Assembly (NCBI GenBank): GCA_963805525.1
Contig: CAWDUT010000006.1
Span: 868,001 to 932,000 of the forward strand
Source of the DNA: DASQFQ01 sp963805525
GTDB lineage: Bacteria > Actinomycetota > Thermoleophilia > Solirubrobacterales > Solirubrobacteraceae
Reading direction: 5' to 3'
Length of the DNA: 64,000 nucleotides
Made by a program: the position numbers and the translations under genes. Positions within the stretch are counted from its first letter, which is position 1. Every line of letters starts with the position of its first letter. Positions 50,855-59,150 of this stretch are shown in pieces. The notes below the pieces were generated by a model. It was not told the origin of the DNA, did no database searches, and worked only from the letters and a program-made list of their open reading frames with translations.

Positions 50855-52273
50855 TTACGCGCCGGGCAGCGTGACCACGAATGCCGCGCCGCCACCGGGC
50901 GCGTTCGACGCCGTCACCCGCCCACCGTGCGCGCCGACGATGCCGGCCACGATCGCCAGCCCGAGCCCGGCGCCGGATTTGCCGCGCTCGCGCCCGCCCT
51001 CGGCGCGCCAGAAGCGCTCGAAGAGCGCGTTCGGGTCGTCGCCGGGGAGGCCGGGGCCGTGGTCGCGGACCTCGAGCCGCACCTCGCCGCCCTCGCGGCC
51101 GACGTTGACCTCGATGGGGCTGTCGGCGGGGGTGTGGACGAGCGCGTTGCGGACGAGGTTGCCGAGCACCTGGCGCAGCTGGTGGGCGTCGCCGAGCACG
51201 AGCGCGGGGCCGTCGGCGTGGACCGCGATCGGGCGGCCGGGAGTGGTCGCGTGGGCGTCGGCGACGGTGTCGCGCGCGAGCGGGGCGAGGTCGACCTTCG
51301 TGTGCGGTGCGTCGGCGACCTCGTCCAGCCGCGCCAGCGTCAGCAGGTCCTCGACCAGCACGCCCATGCGCGCCGCCTCGTCCTCGATCCGCCGCATCGC
51401 CTTCTCGACGTCCTCGTCGGAGCGCGCGGCGCCCATCCGGTGCAGCTCGGCGTAGCCGCGGATCGAGGCGAGCGGCGTGCGCAGCTCGTGCGAGGCGTCG
51501 GCGATGAACTGGCGCAGCCGGTCCTCGCTCGCGCGGCGTTCCGTGAACGCGTCCTCGAGCCGGTCGAGCATGCGGTTCAGCGCCGCTCCTACGCGGCCGA
51601 CCTCGGTGCGCTCGTCGGTCACCTCGACGCGGTGGGAGAGGTCGCCGCCCGCGATCCGCCCGGCGGTGTGGCCGATGCGGTCGAGCGGGAGCAGGCTGTT
51701 GCGCACCACTATCCAGCCGACCGCGGCGAGCACGACTAGCACGCCGACGATCACGAGGCCTTCGACGAGGACGAGCTGGTGGAGCGTGCGGTCGACCTCG
51801 GTGAGCGGGACCGCCACCACGGCGAGGTCGCCGTGGCCGAGCGAGGAGGCGACGAGCCGGTAGCGCGGCGCGCCCTTGCCGGTCCCCGAGACCGTCTTCG
51901 GCTTGCCGACCTCGACCTCGGCGGGGATCTTCGGCGAGGCGGAGATGTTCTGGCCGTAGTCGAACAGGATCGGGTGGCGGACGCCGTTGGTCCGGAGCTC
52001 CCCGTAGGTGCCGGCCGGCAGGCCGACGCCGGGGCCGCCGCCGCGCGGCGGGCCGCCGTCGTGGTCGCCGTCGTGGTCCGGGATCTCGTGCTGCCCGATG
52101 CCCTGCTCCGCGAGCGCACCGGCGACCGCGCCCGCGCCCTGGCGGGCGGTCTGGTCGATCCGGTCGTACTGGAAGTTGCGCTGCTCGTAGTAGGTGATGG
52201 CCGCGAGCGTCAGCAGCCCCACCGCCGTGATCGCGAGCACGGCGGCCAGCAGCCGCGCGCGCAGGGAGCTCAT
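50855..52273 (-). CDS. Two-component sensor histidine kinase (EnvZ/PhoR type)
   Basis: A 472-residue kinase: helix 1 (LLAAVLAITAVGLLTLAAITYYEQ), a ~130-residue extracytoplasmic sensor with an Asp-His-Gly-rich segment (HDGDHDGGPPRGGGPG), helix 2 (LVIVGVLVVLAAVGWIVV), HAMP (~180-230), HisKA with the phospho-acceptor His in FIADASHELRTPLASIRGY (~252), N box LGNLVRNALVHTP, G boxes DHGPGLPGDD and GAGLGLAIV. It starts where the response regulator stops (ATGA overlap), so the pair is co-translated. The histidine-aspartate-rich sensor could bind a metal; that is inference. Confidence 0.95.
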   Translation of the reverse strand: MSSLRARLLAAVLAITAVGLLTLAAITYYEQRNFQYDRIDQTARQGAGAVAGALAEQGIGQHEIPDHDGDHDGGPPRGGGPGVGLPAGTYGELRTNGVRHPILFDYGQNISASPKIPAEVEVGKPKTVSGTGKGAPRYRLVASSLGHGDLAVVAVPLTEVDRTLHQLVLVEGLVIVGVLVVLAAVGWIVVRNSLLPLDRIGHTAGRIAGGDLSHRVEVTDERTEVGRVGAALNRMLDRLEDAFTERRASEDRLRQFIADASHELRTPLASIRGYAELHRMGAARSDEDVEKAMRRIEDEAARMGVLVEDLLTLARLDEVADAPHTKVDLAPLARDTVADAHATTPGRPIAVHADGPALVLGDAHQLRQVLGNLVRNALVHTPADSPIEVNVGREGGEVRLEVRDHGPGLPGDDPNALFERFWRAEGGRERGKSGAGLGLAIVAGIVGAHGGRVTASNAPGGGAAFVVTLPGA

Positions 52274-52977
52274 CACGCTCGCGGCGTCCGCAGGGCGTAG
52301 CCGACGCCGCGCACCGTGTGGATCAGCGGCGGGCCGTGGACGTCGAGCTTGCGGCGCAGGTAGGAGACGTAGGTCTCGAGCACGCGGGCGTCGCCGCCGA
52401 AGTCGTAGTCCCACACGTGCTCGAGCAGCTGCGCGCGGGTCAGCACGCGGCGCGGGTTGAGCATCAGGTAGCGCAGGAGCCGGTACTCGGTGGCGGTCAG
52501 CTCGACGTGCGAGCCACCGCGCATAACCTCGTGCGCGTCCTCGTCGAGCTCGAGGTCCTCGAACACGAGCCGGCTCGACTCCGGCTCGGCGAGCCCGGAG
52601 CGGCGCAGGATGCTGCGGATGCGCGCGACGAGCTCCTCGAGGCTGAACGGCTTCGTCACGTAGTCGTCGCCGCCGAGCGTGAGGCCGCGGATCTTGTCGT
52701 CCGTGGCGTCGCGCGCGGTGAGGAAGATGATCGGGACGCGCGAGCGGGCGGCCCCGAGCCGCTTGGCGACGTCGAAGCCCTCCATGTCGGGCAGCATCAC
52801 GTCGAGCAGGATCAGGTCGGGCTTGAACTCCGCGACCTGCGCGATCGCCTCCTGACCGGTCCCCGCCGACTCGACCGCGAAGCCCTGGAACTTCAGGGCC
52901 ATCGAGATCACGTCGACGATGTTGGGCTCGTCGTCGACGACGAGGACGCGGTGGTGCGTGCCGTTCCCGTTGTCCAT
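52273..52977 (-). CDS. OmpR/PhoB-family response regulator
   Basis: A 234-residue regulator: receiver domain (~10-122) with acidic pocket VVDDE, phospho-Asp in LILLDVMLPDMEG (~56) and switch residues T/K (FLTARD, VTKPF), then a winged-helix domain (~140-230; LTATEYRLLRYLMLNPRRVLTR, RRKLDVHGPPLIHTVRGVGYAL). It lies between a GT39 gene 12 bases upstream and its kinase. Direct repeats CCTGTGAGG and CCTGAGAGG (53000-53019) 23-42 bases upstream of the ATG suggest autoregulation by this protein. Confidence 0.96.
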   Translation of the reverse strand: MDNGNGTHHRVLVVDDEPNIVDVISMALKFQGFAVESAGTGQEAIAQVAEFKPDLILLDVMLPDMEGFDVAKRLGAARSRVPIIFLTARDATDDKIRGLTLGGDDYVTKPFSLEELVARIRSILRRSGLAEPESSRLVFEDLELDEDAHEVMRGGSHVELTATEYRLLRYLMLNPRRVLTRAQLLEHVWDYDFGGDARVLETYVSYLRRKLDVHGPPLIHTVRGVGYALRTPRA

Positions 52978-52988
52978 GCCGTTGAGTA

Positions 52989-54986
52989 TCACGACGAACC
53001 CTGTGAGGTTCCTGAGAGGTCGTAGAGCCCTGCGGAGGTCACTTTCTTGCCGTGGCTCTGGACCCAGTCCATGACCGTTGTGGCGCCGGTGCGGCCGTCC
53101 TGGGGGCCCATGCCGGTGTTGCCGTCGACCAGCACCCAGCGGATCTTGCCCTCGGCGACCGCCTGCTTCAGCCATGCGACGGTCACGTCCGACTCGCGGC
53201 CGGAGAAGCCGCCGAGGCCGGCCACGTTCGCGCCCGACTCGATGATCGAGGAGGCCGCGCCCTGCTGGCTGGAGACGCCGGTGGTGCCGCCGCCGTGGGT
53301 CTTGACGTAGGCGAGGGAGGAGGTGAGTGATGCCGAGTTGCCGCCGAACATGCCGCCGCCCGTGCGGGTGCCGCCGCCCGGAGGCGCGGCGCCGCCGTTC
53401 GGCGGGGCGAAGGTGCCGTTGCCGCCGCCGGGCGGTCCGCCCATCCGGCCACCGCCGGGCCCGCCGCCGCCGAACCCGGCGCTCGTGGGGCCGCCGGCGG
53501 GGAACGTCCCGTTGGTGGCGTGGCCGAGCGTCTGGGCGGACCAGCTCGCCGGCGCGGCGAGCAGGCCCGCGAGGGCGACGCCGAGCGCGACCATCCGCAC
53601 CCGCGGCGACGTGGCCGCGACCATGGCGGCCACCGCCACGATGCCGGTGACGATGATCACCGTCTTCGCCCACGCGGGCGCGCCGGAGGTGTTGTTGATC
53701 ACGACGAGCTCGACGAAGCCGCCGAGCACGACCGCGGCGGGCGCGAGCCACAGCGTCGAGCGCTCGGCACGCAGGAACTGGCCGACGCCGCCGCCGACCA
53801 GCGCGGCCGTGAACGGCGCGAGCAGCGAGACGTAGTAGGGGTGGAAAATCCCCGAGGCGTACGAGAACGTGACCGCGCAGCCGAGGAAGGCGCCGCCGGT
53901 CGCGACCAGCCAGCCGGTGCGCGCGTCCCCGCGCCGCAGCCGCGAGCCGATCGCCACCGCGACGCCGCTCACGAGCGCGAAGCCGAGCAACCAGCCCGCC
54001 TGCGCTCCGAGGCTCGAGTCGAGCAGCCGGAAGATCCCGGTGTCGCCGCCGAACACGCGGCCGGCGCCACCTCCGCCGCCCGGCCCGCCGGCTCCGCCAC
54101 CGGGGCCGCCGGCCTGGCCGGTCACGCGCCCGGCGCCGTTGTAGTTGACGATCAGCGACCAGATCGAGTTGTCGCTCGTGCCCGAGACCCACGGCCGCGA
54201 GCTCGCCGGCGTCAGCCACACGAGCACGGGCCACGCGAGGCTCACGACCGCCATCGCCAGCCCACCGGCCAGCAGCTGCCGGACGCGCGTGAGGCCGCCG
54301 CCCGGCCCGGCCCACAGCCACGCCGCCGCGAGCCCCGGCACGATGATCAGCGCCGCGGCCATCTTCGTCTCGAACCCGAGCCCGATCGCGACGCCCGCGA
54401 GCACCATCCAGCGCGTGCGCCCGTCGGCCAGCCCGCGCACGACGCACCACAGCGCCGCCACGCAGCACAGCACGAGCAGCGCGTCCGGGTTGTTGTGGCG
54501 CGAGATCGCGACGCTGATCGGCGTCAGCGCGAGCACGAGCCCGGCGACGAAACCGGCCGGCCGCCCGAACACGCGCCGCGTCAGGTCATAGGTCAGCCCG
54601 ACCGCCGCCACGCCCATCAGCGCCTGCGGCACGAGCATGCTCAGCGACGAGAAGCCGAACGCCTTCGCCGACAGCGCCTGCACCCACAGCGCGAGCGGCG
54701 GCTTGTCCACCGTCATCACGCCGGCTTGATCGAACGCGCCGAACAGGAAGTTGTGCCAGCTCGTCGTCATCGAGCGCACGGCGGCGCCGTAGTACTCGTT
54801 CGCCCAGCCGTTGCGGCTCAGCGCCCACAGGTTCAGCACCGCCGCGAGCACCAGCAGCCCCACGAGCTCGGGACGCACGCGGGGGGAGAAGCGCGTCAGC
54901 GCCCGCGGGGCCGTGGTGGGGACGGAAGCGGAGGTGGCGGTCCCGGCGGGCGCGACGGCCAGGCGGCGGCGAGGTGAGGTCAGCAT
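52989..54986 (-). CDS. ArnT-like membrane glycosyltransferase (GT39/PMT_2)
   Basis: A 665-residue GT-C enzyme. The first periplasmic loop has the acidic motif NEYYGAAVRSMTTSWHNFLFGAFDQAGVMTVDKPPLALW (~45-83) typical of PMT_2/ArnT proteins from actinobacteria; ALTPISVAISRHNNPDALL follows. There are about eleven helices, then a long Gly-Pro-Asn-rich linker (~485-560) and a soluble C-terminal domain (WVLVDGNTGMGP…). It should transfer an arabinose- or mannose-type sugar from a polyprenyl phosphate to an envelope acceptor. CTGAG-type repeats with 11-base spacing (55031-55047) precede it. Confidence 0.92.
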   Translation of the reverse strand: MLTSPRRRLAVAPAGTATSASVPTTAPRALTRFSPRVRPELVGLLVLAAVLNLWALSRNGWANEYYGAAVRSMTTSWHNFLFGAFDQAGVMTVDKPPLALWVQALSAKAFGFSSLSMLVPQALMGVAAVGLTYDLTRRVFGRPAGFVAGLVLALTPISVAISRHNNPDALLVLCCVAALWCVVRGLADGRTRWMVLAGVAIGLGFETKMAAALIIVPGLAAAWLWAGPGGGLTRVRQLLAGGLAMAVVSLAWPVLVWLTPASSRPWVSGTSDNSIWSLIVNYNGAGRVTGQAGGPGGGAGGPGGGGGAGRVFGGDTGIFRLLDSSLGAQAGWLLGFALVSGVAVAIGSRLRRGDARTGWLVATGGAFLGCAVTFSYASGIFHPYYVSLLAPFTAALVGGGVGQFLRAERSTLWLAPAAVVLGGFVELVVINNTSGAPAWAKTVIIVTGIVAVAAMVAATSPRVRMVALGVALAGLLAAPASWSAQTLGHATNGTFPAGGPTSAGFGGGGPGGGRMGGPPGGGNGTFAPPNGGAAPPGGGTRTGGGMFGGNSASLTSSLAYVKTHGGGTTGVSSQQGAASSIIESGANVAGLGGFSGRESDVTVAWLKQAVAEGKIRWVLVDGNTGMGPQDGRTGATTVMDWVQSHGKKVTSAGLYDLSGTSQGSS
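53000..53019 (-). promoter_or_regulatory. CCTGTGAGG-N2-CCTGAGAGG repeats upstream of the response regulator gene
   Basis: Two nearly identical 9-mers 11 bases apart (53000-53008 and 53011-53019) inside the last codons of the GT39 gene, 23-42 bases from the regulator's ATG at 52977. Spacing fits OmpR/PhoB tandem binding. Confidence 0.5.
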
Positions 54987-55030
54987 GGGGATCAACGTCG
55001 GCGCTACCGCTGTGGGGCGCCTCCGAGGAA

Positions 55031-55054
55031 GCTGAGAGACGCCTGAGAGGCGTC
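55031..55054 (-). promoter_or_regulatory. CTGAGAG repeats and GACGCCT-GAG-AGGCGTC hairpin upstream of the GT39 operon
   Basis: GCTGAG (55031-55036) and CCTGAG (55042-55047) are 11 bases apart, 45-61 bases from the GT39 ATG at 54986. A perfect 7-bp palindrome GACGCCT-GAG-AGGCGTC (55038-55054) overlaps the second repeat. It may also affect the divergent DUF1801 gene (start 55088). Confidence 0.5.
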
Positions 55055-55087
55055 CGCCCGCGCTCCTTCACACTGATCCTCAGAGCC

Positions 55088-55438
55088 ATGCCGGCGATGG
55101 ACGACTACCTCGACGGGCTCGCGCCCGAGCAGAAGGCGGCGCTCAGCCGCGTGCGCGAGATCGTCGCCGAGCTCGTGCCTGACGCTGAGGAGGGGACGAG
55201 CTACGGGATGCCGGCGTTCATCTACGCCGGACGTCCGCTCCTGGGCTTCAGGGCTGCGAAGAAGCACCTCAGCATCTTTCCGTTCAGCCCCGCGGCGATC
55301 GAAGCGGTCGCCGATCGGCTCGCCGGGTTCGATCTCGCCAAGGGAACGATCCGCTTCACCCCCGACCATCCGGTTCCGCAGGCGGTCCTCGCCGACGTGG
55401 TCCGCCATCGCGAGCGAGAGATCGCCGCGTCGTCCTGA
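55088..55438 (+). CDS. DUF1801 (YdhG/Fra-like) family protein
   Basis: A 116-residue protein with the DUF1801 pattern: PAMDDYLDGLAPEQKAALSRVREIVAELVPDAEEGTSYGMPAFIYAGRPLLGFRAAKKHLSIFP, then FDLAKGTIRFTPDHPVPQAVLADVVRHR. The family includes iron-chaperone Fra (YdhG); the frataxin-like fold is thought to bind iron, but no ligands are obvious. It is divergent from the GT39 operon and converges on a NarL regulator. ATG at 55088; no upstream TANNNT box. Confidence 0.85.
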   Translation: MPAMDDYLDGLAPEQKAALSRVREIVAELVPDAEEGTSYGMPAFIYAGRPLLGFRAAKKHLSIFPFSPAAIEAVADRLAGFDLAKGTIRFTPDHPVPQAVLADVVRHREREIAASS

Positions 55439-55443
55439 GCGCC

Positions 55444-56112
55444 TCAGTTTCGCCGCTGGCCGGCGAGCCGCAGGCGCTCCGCGGCGGAGATGGCGTCGGC
55501 GCGTGAGTGGACGTCGAGCTTGCGCATGATGTTCTTGATGTGCGTGCGCACGGTCTCGGTGGAGAGGACGAGCGTGTCCGCGACGTACTCCGGCGAGCGG
55601 TCGGGCTGCAGGAGCTCGATCACCTCCCACTCGCGCGGGGTCAGCGGGCTCCTGATCGGCCGCAGGCCCGTGGTGCCGTCGGCGGTGCCGCGGTAGCGGT
55701 CGATGAGACGGCGCGTCATTTCGCGCGAGATGGCCGCTTCGCCCTGCAGCACCCCCTCGAGCGCTCGGGGCAGCGCGTTGATGTCGGCCTCCTTGGAGAG
55801 GAAGCCGACCGCGCCCGCCTGGAGGGCCGGCAGCCCGAATTCGTGCTCGTCGTCGCCGGTGAGCACCACGATGAGCTGGTCGGGCCGCGTCTTGAGGATC
55901 TGGCGCGTGGCGAGGATGCCGTCGAGCTCGGGCATGACGACGTCCATGACCACCACGTCGGGGCGGTAGTGCAAAGAGAGCTGGACTGCTTCGCGGCCGT
56001 TCTTGGCCTCCGCGATGACGGTCATGCCCGCGGCCTGGAGCGCGCTCTTGATGACGCGCCGCGCGAACGGGTCGTCATCTGCAGTGATCACGCGCGTCGG
56101 CGCGTCCGTCAT
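55444..56112 (-). CDS. NarL/FixJ-family response regulator
   Basis: A 222-residue regulator: receiver (~5-120) with acidic pair ADDD, phospho-Asp in VVVMDVVMPELDG (~54), T (VLTGDDE) and K (LSKEADI); LuxR HTH (~150-215) LTPREWEVIELLQPDRSPEYVADTLVLSTETVRTHIKNI. ATG at 56112 is the first plausible start; the frame upstream has no receiver character. No kinase gene is adjacent, so it is an orphan. Confidence 0.93.
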   Translation of the reverse strand: MTDAPTRVITADDDPFARRVIKSALQAAGMTVIAEAKNGREAVQLSLHYRPDVVVMDVVMPELDGILATRQILKTRPDQLIVVLTGDDEHEFGLPALQAGAVGFLSKEADINALPRALEGVLQGEAAISREMTRRLIDRYRGTADGTTGLRPIRSPLTPREWEVIELLQPDRSPEYVADTLVLSTETVRTHIKNIMRKLDVHSRADAISAAERLRLAGQRRN

Positions 56113-56288
56113 CCGTGAACTCCTCCTCGCGCCATTCGTGGCCTTGTGCGCGGCTTGCCGCGCTCCTCTGGATACGAGATGTATCGGCATCCGGCTCAAG
56201 CCGTGTAACGATCCGTGGACAAATGTCGAGGGGGTTCGGCTTCGCTTGGGCGACGTATCAGCCGGGCCGCTCGTGGGTCTGTCAGGAC

Positions 56289-56519
56289 ATGGAATCCAGG
56301 AAATCCAACTGGCCGCGGATTTTCCGGCCCCTGCCGAAGAACCTCTGGGGCGACGTTCTCGGGGCGCTGAGCGTCCTGGCCGGCGCGGCGCTGGGCGCAT
56401 GGGTGTTCGACGCATGGGATGGCTTCCTCGGCGCGGTCATCGGGGCGTCCCTCGTGGTCATCTACCGCGCCGTCCGTCGTGCTGTGAAGCGCCGTCGAGC
56501 ACCTGGTCCGCTGGCATAG
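56289..56519 (+). CDS. Small two-helix membrane protein
   Basis: A 76-residue protein (MESRKSNWPRIFRPLP…) with two adjacent hydrophobic segments (VLGALSVLAGAALGAWVFDAW, GFLGAVIGASLVVIYRAV) and a positive C terminus (KRRRAPGPLA). No family recognised. The frame is open further upstream, but ATG 56289 gives the most sensible protein. It lies in the gap between divergent/neighbour genes; a chance ORF cannot be excluded. The stretch 56113-56288 shows nothing else. Confidence 0.45.
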   Translation: MESRKSNWPRIFRPLPKNLWGDVLGALSVLAGAALGAWVFDAWDGFLGAVIGASLVVIYRAVRRAVKRRRAPGPLA

Positions 56520-56530
56520 TCCGAGCCGGG

Positions 56531-56797
56531 ATGGGCGACGACTTCCACCGCGCTCGCTGGTACGCCGTGCGCGCGGCGACGAACCACAAGCCGAGCACCT
56601 ACCGCTGCCCGCTGTGCGGCGAGTTCCTCCCCGCGCTGAGCGCGCACATGCTGGTCGTGCCCGAGGGCGAGTCATCCCGCCGCCGCCACGCCCACACCAA
56701 CTGCGTGGTGAAGGCGCGGCGGTCGGGGCGGTTGCCTCTACGCGAGGACGTGGAGCCGCCTCAGAAGCGGGGCTGGAGGTCGTGGTTGTGGAGGTAG
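56531..56797 (+). CDS. Small zinc-ribbon-like conserved protein
   Basis: An 88-residue protein with TYRCPLCGEFLPALSAHMLVVPEGES and HAHTNCVVKARRSGRLP: C-P-L-C followed by H and later H-x-H-x3-C, a plausible zinc site. I have no function. TAGTCC lies before the ATG but is a poor box. Its last 37 bases overlap the convergent haloperoxidase gene. Confidence 0.65.
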   Translation: MGDDFHRARWYAVRAATNHKPSTYRCPLCGEFLPALSAHMLVVPEGESSRRRHAHTNCVVKARRSGRLPLREDVEPPQKRGWRSWLWR

Positions 56798-58041
56798 CGC
56801 GCGACCTTCTTGCCGAGCGCGACGCCGGCGAGGTCGGCCTGCCGGAAGTGGATCCCGGCCCACACGCGCGCATTGATGTTCTCCTGCAACGCCTCGGAGA
56901 GGCTGCGCCAGCTGCGCGTCGTCGCGTTCTTGTTGCTGGTCGCGCTGAACGCGACGCGGTCGGTGTGGAAGAGGTACCGGAGCGAGGTCAGGATCGCGCC
57001 GGCGGCGCAGTTGTGGCCTGAGGGGTACTCGGGGAACGGCGGGGTGACGAGCGCCGGCGGCGCGGCGACCGGCGTGGACGGATCGAACAGCGGCAACCAG
57101 TCCGGATCGCCTTGCGTTGCCGCGTTCCCGTCCGTCGCGCCCTCGCGGATCGCCGTGATCGGGCGCCACGTGTTCCAGCGGTACTTGTTGTTCCAGCAGC
57201 CGATCGCGGCGTCGGCGGCGGCCAGGTTCTCGGTCGCGAACAGCCGCGCGCTGTCGACGATGTCCAGGTGCCGACTGGCGGCCAGGGTGCGGAACGTGCG
57301 GTTCCAGAGCGCGAAGGCGTGGTCCTGCCAGAAGATCGCCGCCGAGGTCTGGTCCGGGGTCCGGGTCGTGCTGTGCAGCGCGCCGACGTCCTTGATCTCG
57401 TTGAACTCGCGGGCGTAGGCGCGGCTCGTCAGCGCGTGCGGTGGCCGCGTGCGCAGCATCTCGACGCTCGGGACCACGAACGGCCGGACGTTCCCGACCC
57501 ACGGGGCCGGGTCCGGCGCGAACGCCGGCAGCGTCGGCCGGTAGATCCCCGGCGTCGTGCCGTACACGGGCGTGAACGGGCCGAAGCGGCCGTCGTCCTT
57601 GCGCGCGGCGAGCATCGTGCTCGCTGCCGCGGCGCCGGCGGCGATCCCGTCCGCCTTCGCGCCGGGCGGGCTGTCGGCGACTCCCGCGAGCGACGTCTCG
57701 TTCAGAGACTGGAGCGCCGGCTGCTGGGCCGGGAAGAGCCCGGCGAGGACCTGGTACGCCGCCGTCGCGGCCGCGGCGTCCTTCGAGGCCGACCGGGGCG
57801 CGCGCGGCTGGGGGAGGTACGCGCGATGGCCCTGATCGATGGCATTCACCGCGTCGTAGACCGCGCCCTGGACCATCGCGAAGCTCAGCACCGCCGAGGG
57901 CGGCGGCTGGCCGGCGGTCACGACGATCGCGTTCGACGCGTAGCCGTTCCAGTCGGTGACGGTGTCGCCGCGCGCCATCGCGGGCGCGAGCAGGGCAAGG
58001 GCCGTCAGAGCGACGGCGGAGCTGATGAGTGTGGTGCGCAT
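56761..58041 (-). CDS. Secreted vanadium-dependent haloperoxidase/PAP2-like phosphatase
   Basis: A 426-residue protein with signal peptide (LISSAVALTALALLAPAMARG). The C-terminal PAP2/vanadium site is clear: KYRWNTWRPITAIR (K…R, ~300), EYPSGHNCAAGAILTSL (P-S-G-H, ~345) and NARVWAGIHFRQADLAG (R-x-x-x-G-x-H-x-x-x-D, ~390). These bind vanadate in haloperoxidases or phosphate in PAP2 enzymes. The N-terminal Phe/Tyr-rich domain is typical of secreted actinobacterial haloperoxidase-like proteins. Whether it oxidises halides or acts as a phosphatase cannot be told from sequence. Confidence 0.9.
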   Translation of the reverse strand: MRTTLISSAVALTALALLAPAMARGDTVTDWNGYASNAIVVTAGQPPPSAVLSFAMVQGAVYDAVNAIDQGHRAYLPQPRAPRSASKDAAAATAAYQVLAGLFPAQQPALQSLNETSLAGVADSPPGAKADGIAAGAAAASTMLAARKDDGRFGPFTPVYGTTPGIYRPTLPAFAPDPAPWVGNVRPFVVPSVEMLRTRPPHALTSRAYAREFNEIKDVGALHSTTRTPDQTSAAIFWQDHAFALWNRTFRTLAASRHLDIVDSARLFATENLAAADAAIGCWNNKYRWNTWRPITAIREGATDGNAATQGDPDWLPLFDPSTPVAAPPALVTPPFPEYPSGHNCAAGAILTSLRYLFHTDRVAFSATSNKNATTRSWRSLSEALQENINARVWAGIHFRQADLAGVALGKKVARYLHNHDLQPRF

Positions 58042-58090
58042 GGCGCCACCCTCCGCCCGGCCGGTAGACCCGCGGTAGATCGGCGGTAGA

Positions 58091-58807
58091 TCAGCGAGAG
58101 CGCGCGCCGTTGAGCTGCACCCACACCGAGCTCAGCCCGCTCGGCCCATGCTCGTCCTTCACCTTGACGTACGGCTGCGCGCGGACGAGCTCGCCGAGCT
58201 TGCTGTGGCCGTAGTCCCGCGCGTCGAAGGCAGCGTTGTTCTTGACCAGGAACGAGCCGACTTCACCGAGGCTGGACCAGCCGTCGTCCTTCGACGTGCT
58301 GCTGATCGCCGTCGACAGGAGCTTCTTGAGGTTGGGCCGCTTCGGCGCCGGCTCCGCGTCGTCCTGCTGCTCGCCACCCAGGAGGTCGAGGTAGATGAAG
58401 CGGTCGCACGCCGCGACGAACGCGGTCGGGGTGTTGCGCCGCCCGAGCCCGTAGACGGTCATCCCCGCCTCCCGCAGCCGCGTCGCCAGGCGCGTGAAGT
58501 CGCTGTCGCTCGAGACGATGACGAAGCCCTCCACGTTGCCCGCGTACAGCAGATCCATCGCGTCGATGATCAGCGCTGAGTCGGTGGAGTTCTTGCCGCG
58601 CGTGTAGGCGAACTGCTGCATCGGCTGGATCGCGTGGCGCAGCAGCTCCTCCTTCCAGCCGGCGAGTTGCGGCGTGGTCCAGTCGCCGTACGCGCGCTTC
58701 ACCGTCGGGGTGCCGAACTTGGCGATCTCCTCGAGCAGCTCGGTCGTGAGGCTCGCGGTCGTGTTGTCGGAGTCGATGAGCACGGCGAGGCGATCGGCGT
58801 CGGGCAT
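58091..58807 (-). CDS. NYN-domain (LabA-type) nuclease-like protein with LOTUS/OST-HTH
   Basis: A 238-residue protein. NYN domain ~1-145: LAVLIDSDNTTASLTTELLEEIAKFGTPTVKRAYGDW with acidic D-x-D-N, KNSTDSALIIDAMDLL (K-x-x-x-D, second acidic residue), FVIVSSDSDFTRLATRLREAG (S-S-D-S-D third acidic). LOTUS/OST-HTH ~160-235: LLSTAISSTSKDDGWSSLGEVGSFLVKNN. The acidic set is complete for a PIN-like RNase. LabA proteins regulate RNA or circadian output in cyanobacteria; here it is probably an RNase or RNA-binding regulator, target unknown. Confidence 0.9.
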   Translation of the reverse strand: MPDADRLAVLIDSDNTTASLTTELLEEIAKFGTPTVKRAYGDWTTPQLAGWKEELLRHAIQPMQQFAYTRGKNSTDSALIIDAMDLLYAGNVEGFVIVSSDSDFTRLATRLREAGMTVYGLGRRNTPTAFVAACDRFIYLDLLGGEQQDDAEPAPKRPNLKKLLSTAISSTSKDDGWSSLGEVGSFLVKNNAAFDARDYGHSKLGELVRAQPYVKVKDEHGPSGLSSVWVQLNGARSR

Positions 58808-58858
58808 GGGTGGATCCTCTCACCTGGGAGTTGCGGAGCGCCGCCGCGTCCGTCAACG

Positions 58859-59089
58859 CTACGGCGTCGGGCGGCAGCCCCGATCCGAGCACGCCGCGCG
58901 CGTCTCGAACAGGCCGATCGCCCAGCACGTCGGGCAGCCGCGCCAGGAGGCAACCGTCACGAGCAGGAGGGCGAGCGCCGCCGGCGCGCCGACGGCCGTG
59001 CCCACCACGGCGCCGATCAGCGCGAGCAGCCCGAGCGCACCTCGGACGTAGTGCCGTGTCACCGACCGGCTGGCAAGGGGCGAACGCAT
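58859..59089 (-). CDS. DUF2892-like small membrane protein
   Basis: A 76-residue protein: helix RGALGLLALIGAVVGTAVGAPAALALLLVTVAS followed by WRGCPTCWAIGLFETR, a Cys-rich end like the rhodanese-linked DUF2892 membrane proteins. AGAAGGAACG just before ATG 59089 contains a Shine-Dalgarno-like GAAGGA, unusual among the leaderless genes here. Function unknown. Confidence 0.6.
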   Translation of the reverse strand: MRSPLASRSVTRHYVRGALGLLALIGAVVGTAVGAPAALALLLVTVASWRGCPTCWAIGLFETRAACSDRGCRPTP

Positions 59090-59150
59090 CGTTCCTTCTA
59101 ACGCGGCCGCCGCCCGGCCGGATCAGTGTCCGCGGCTATCTTCCTCGCGA

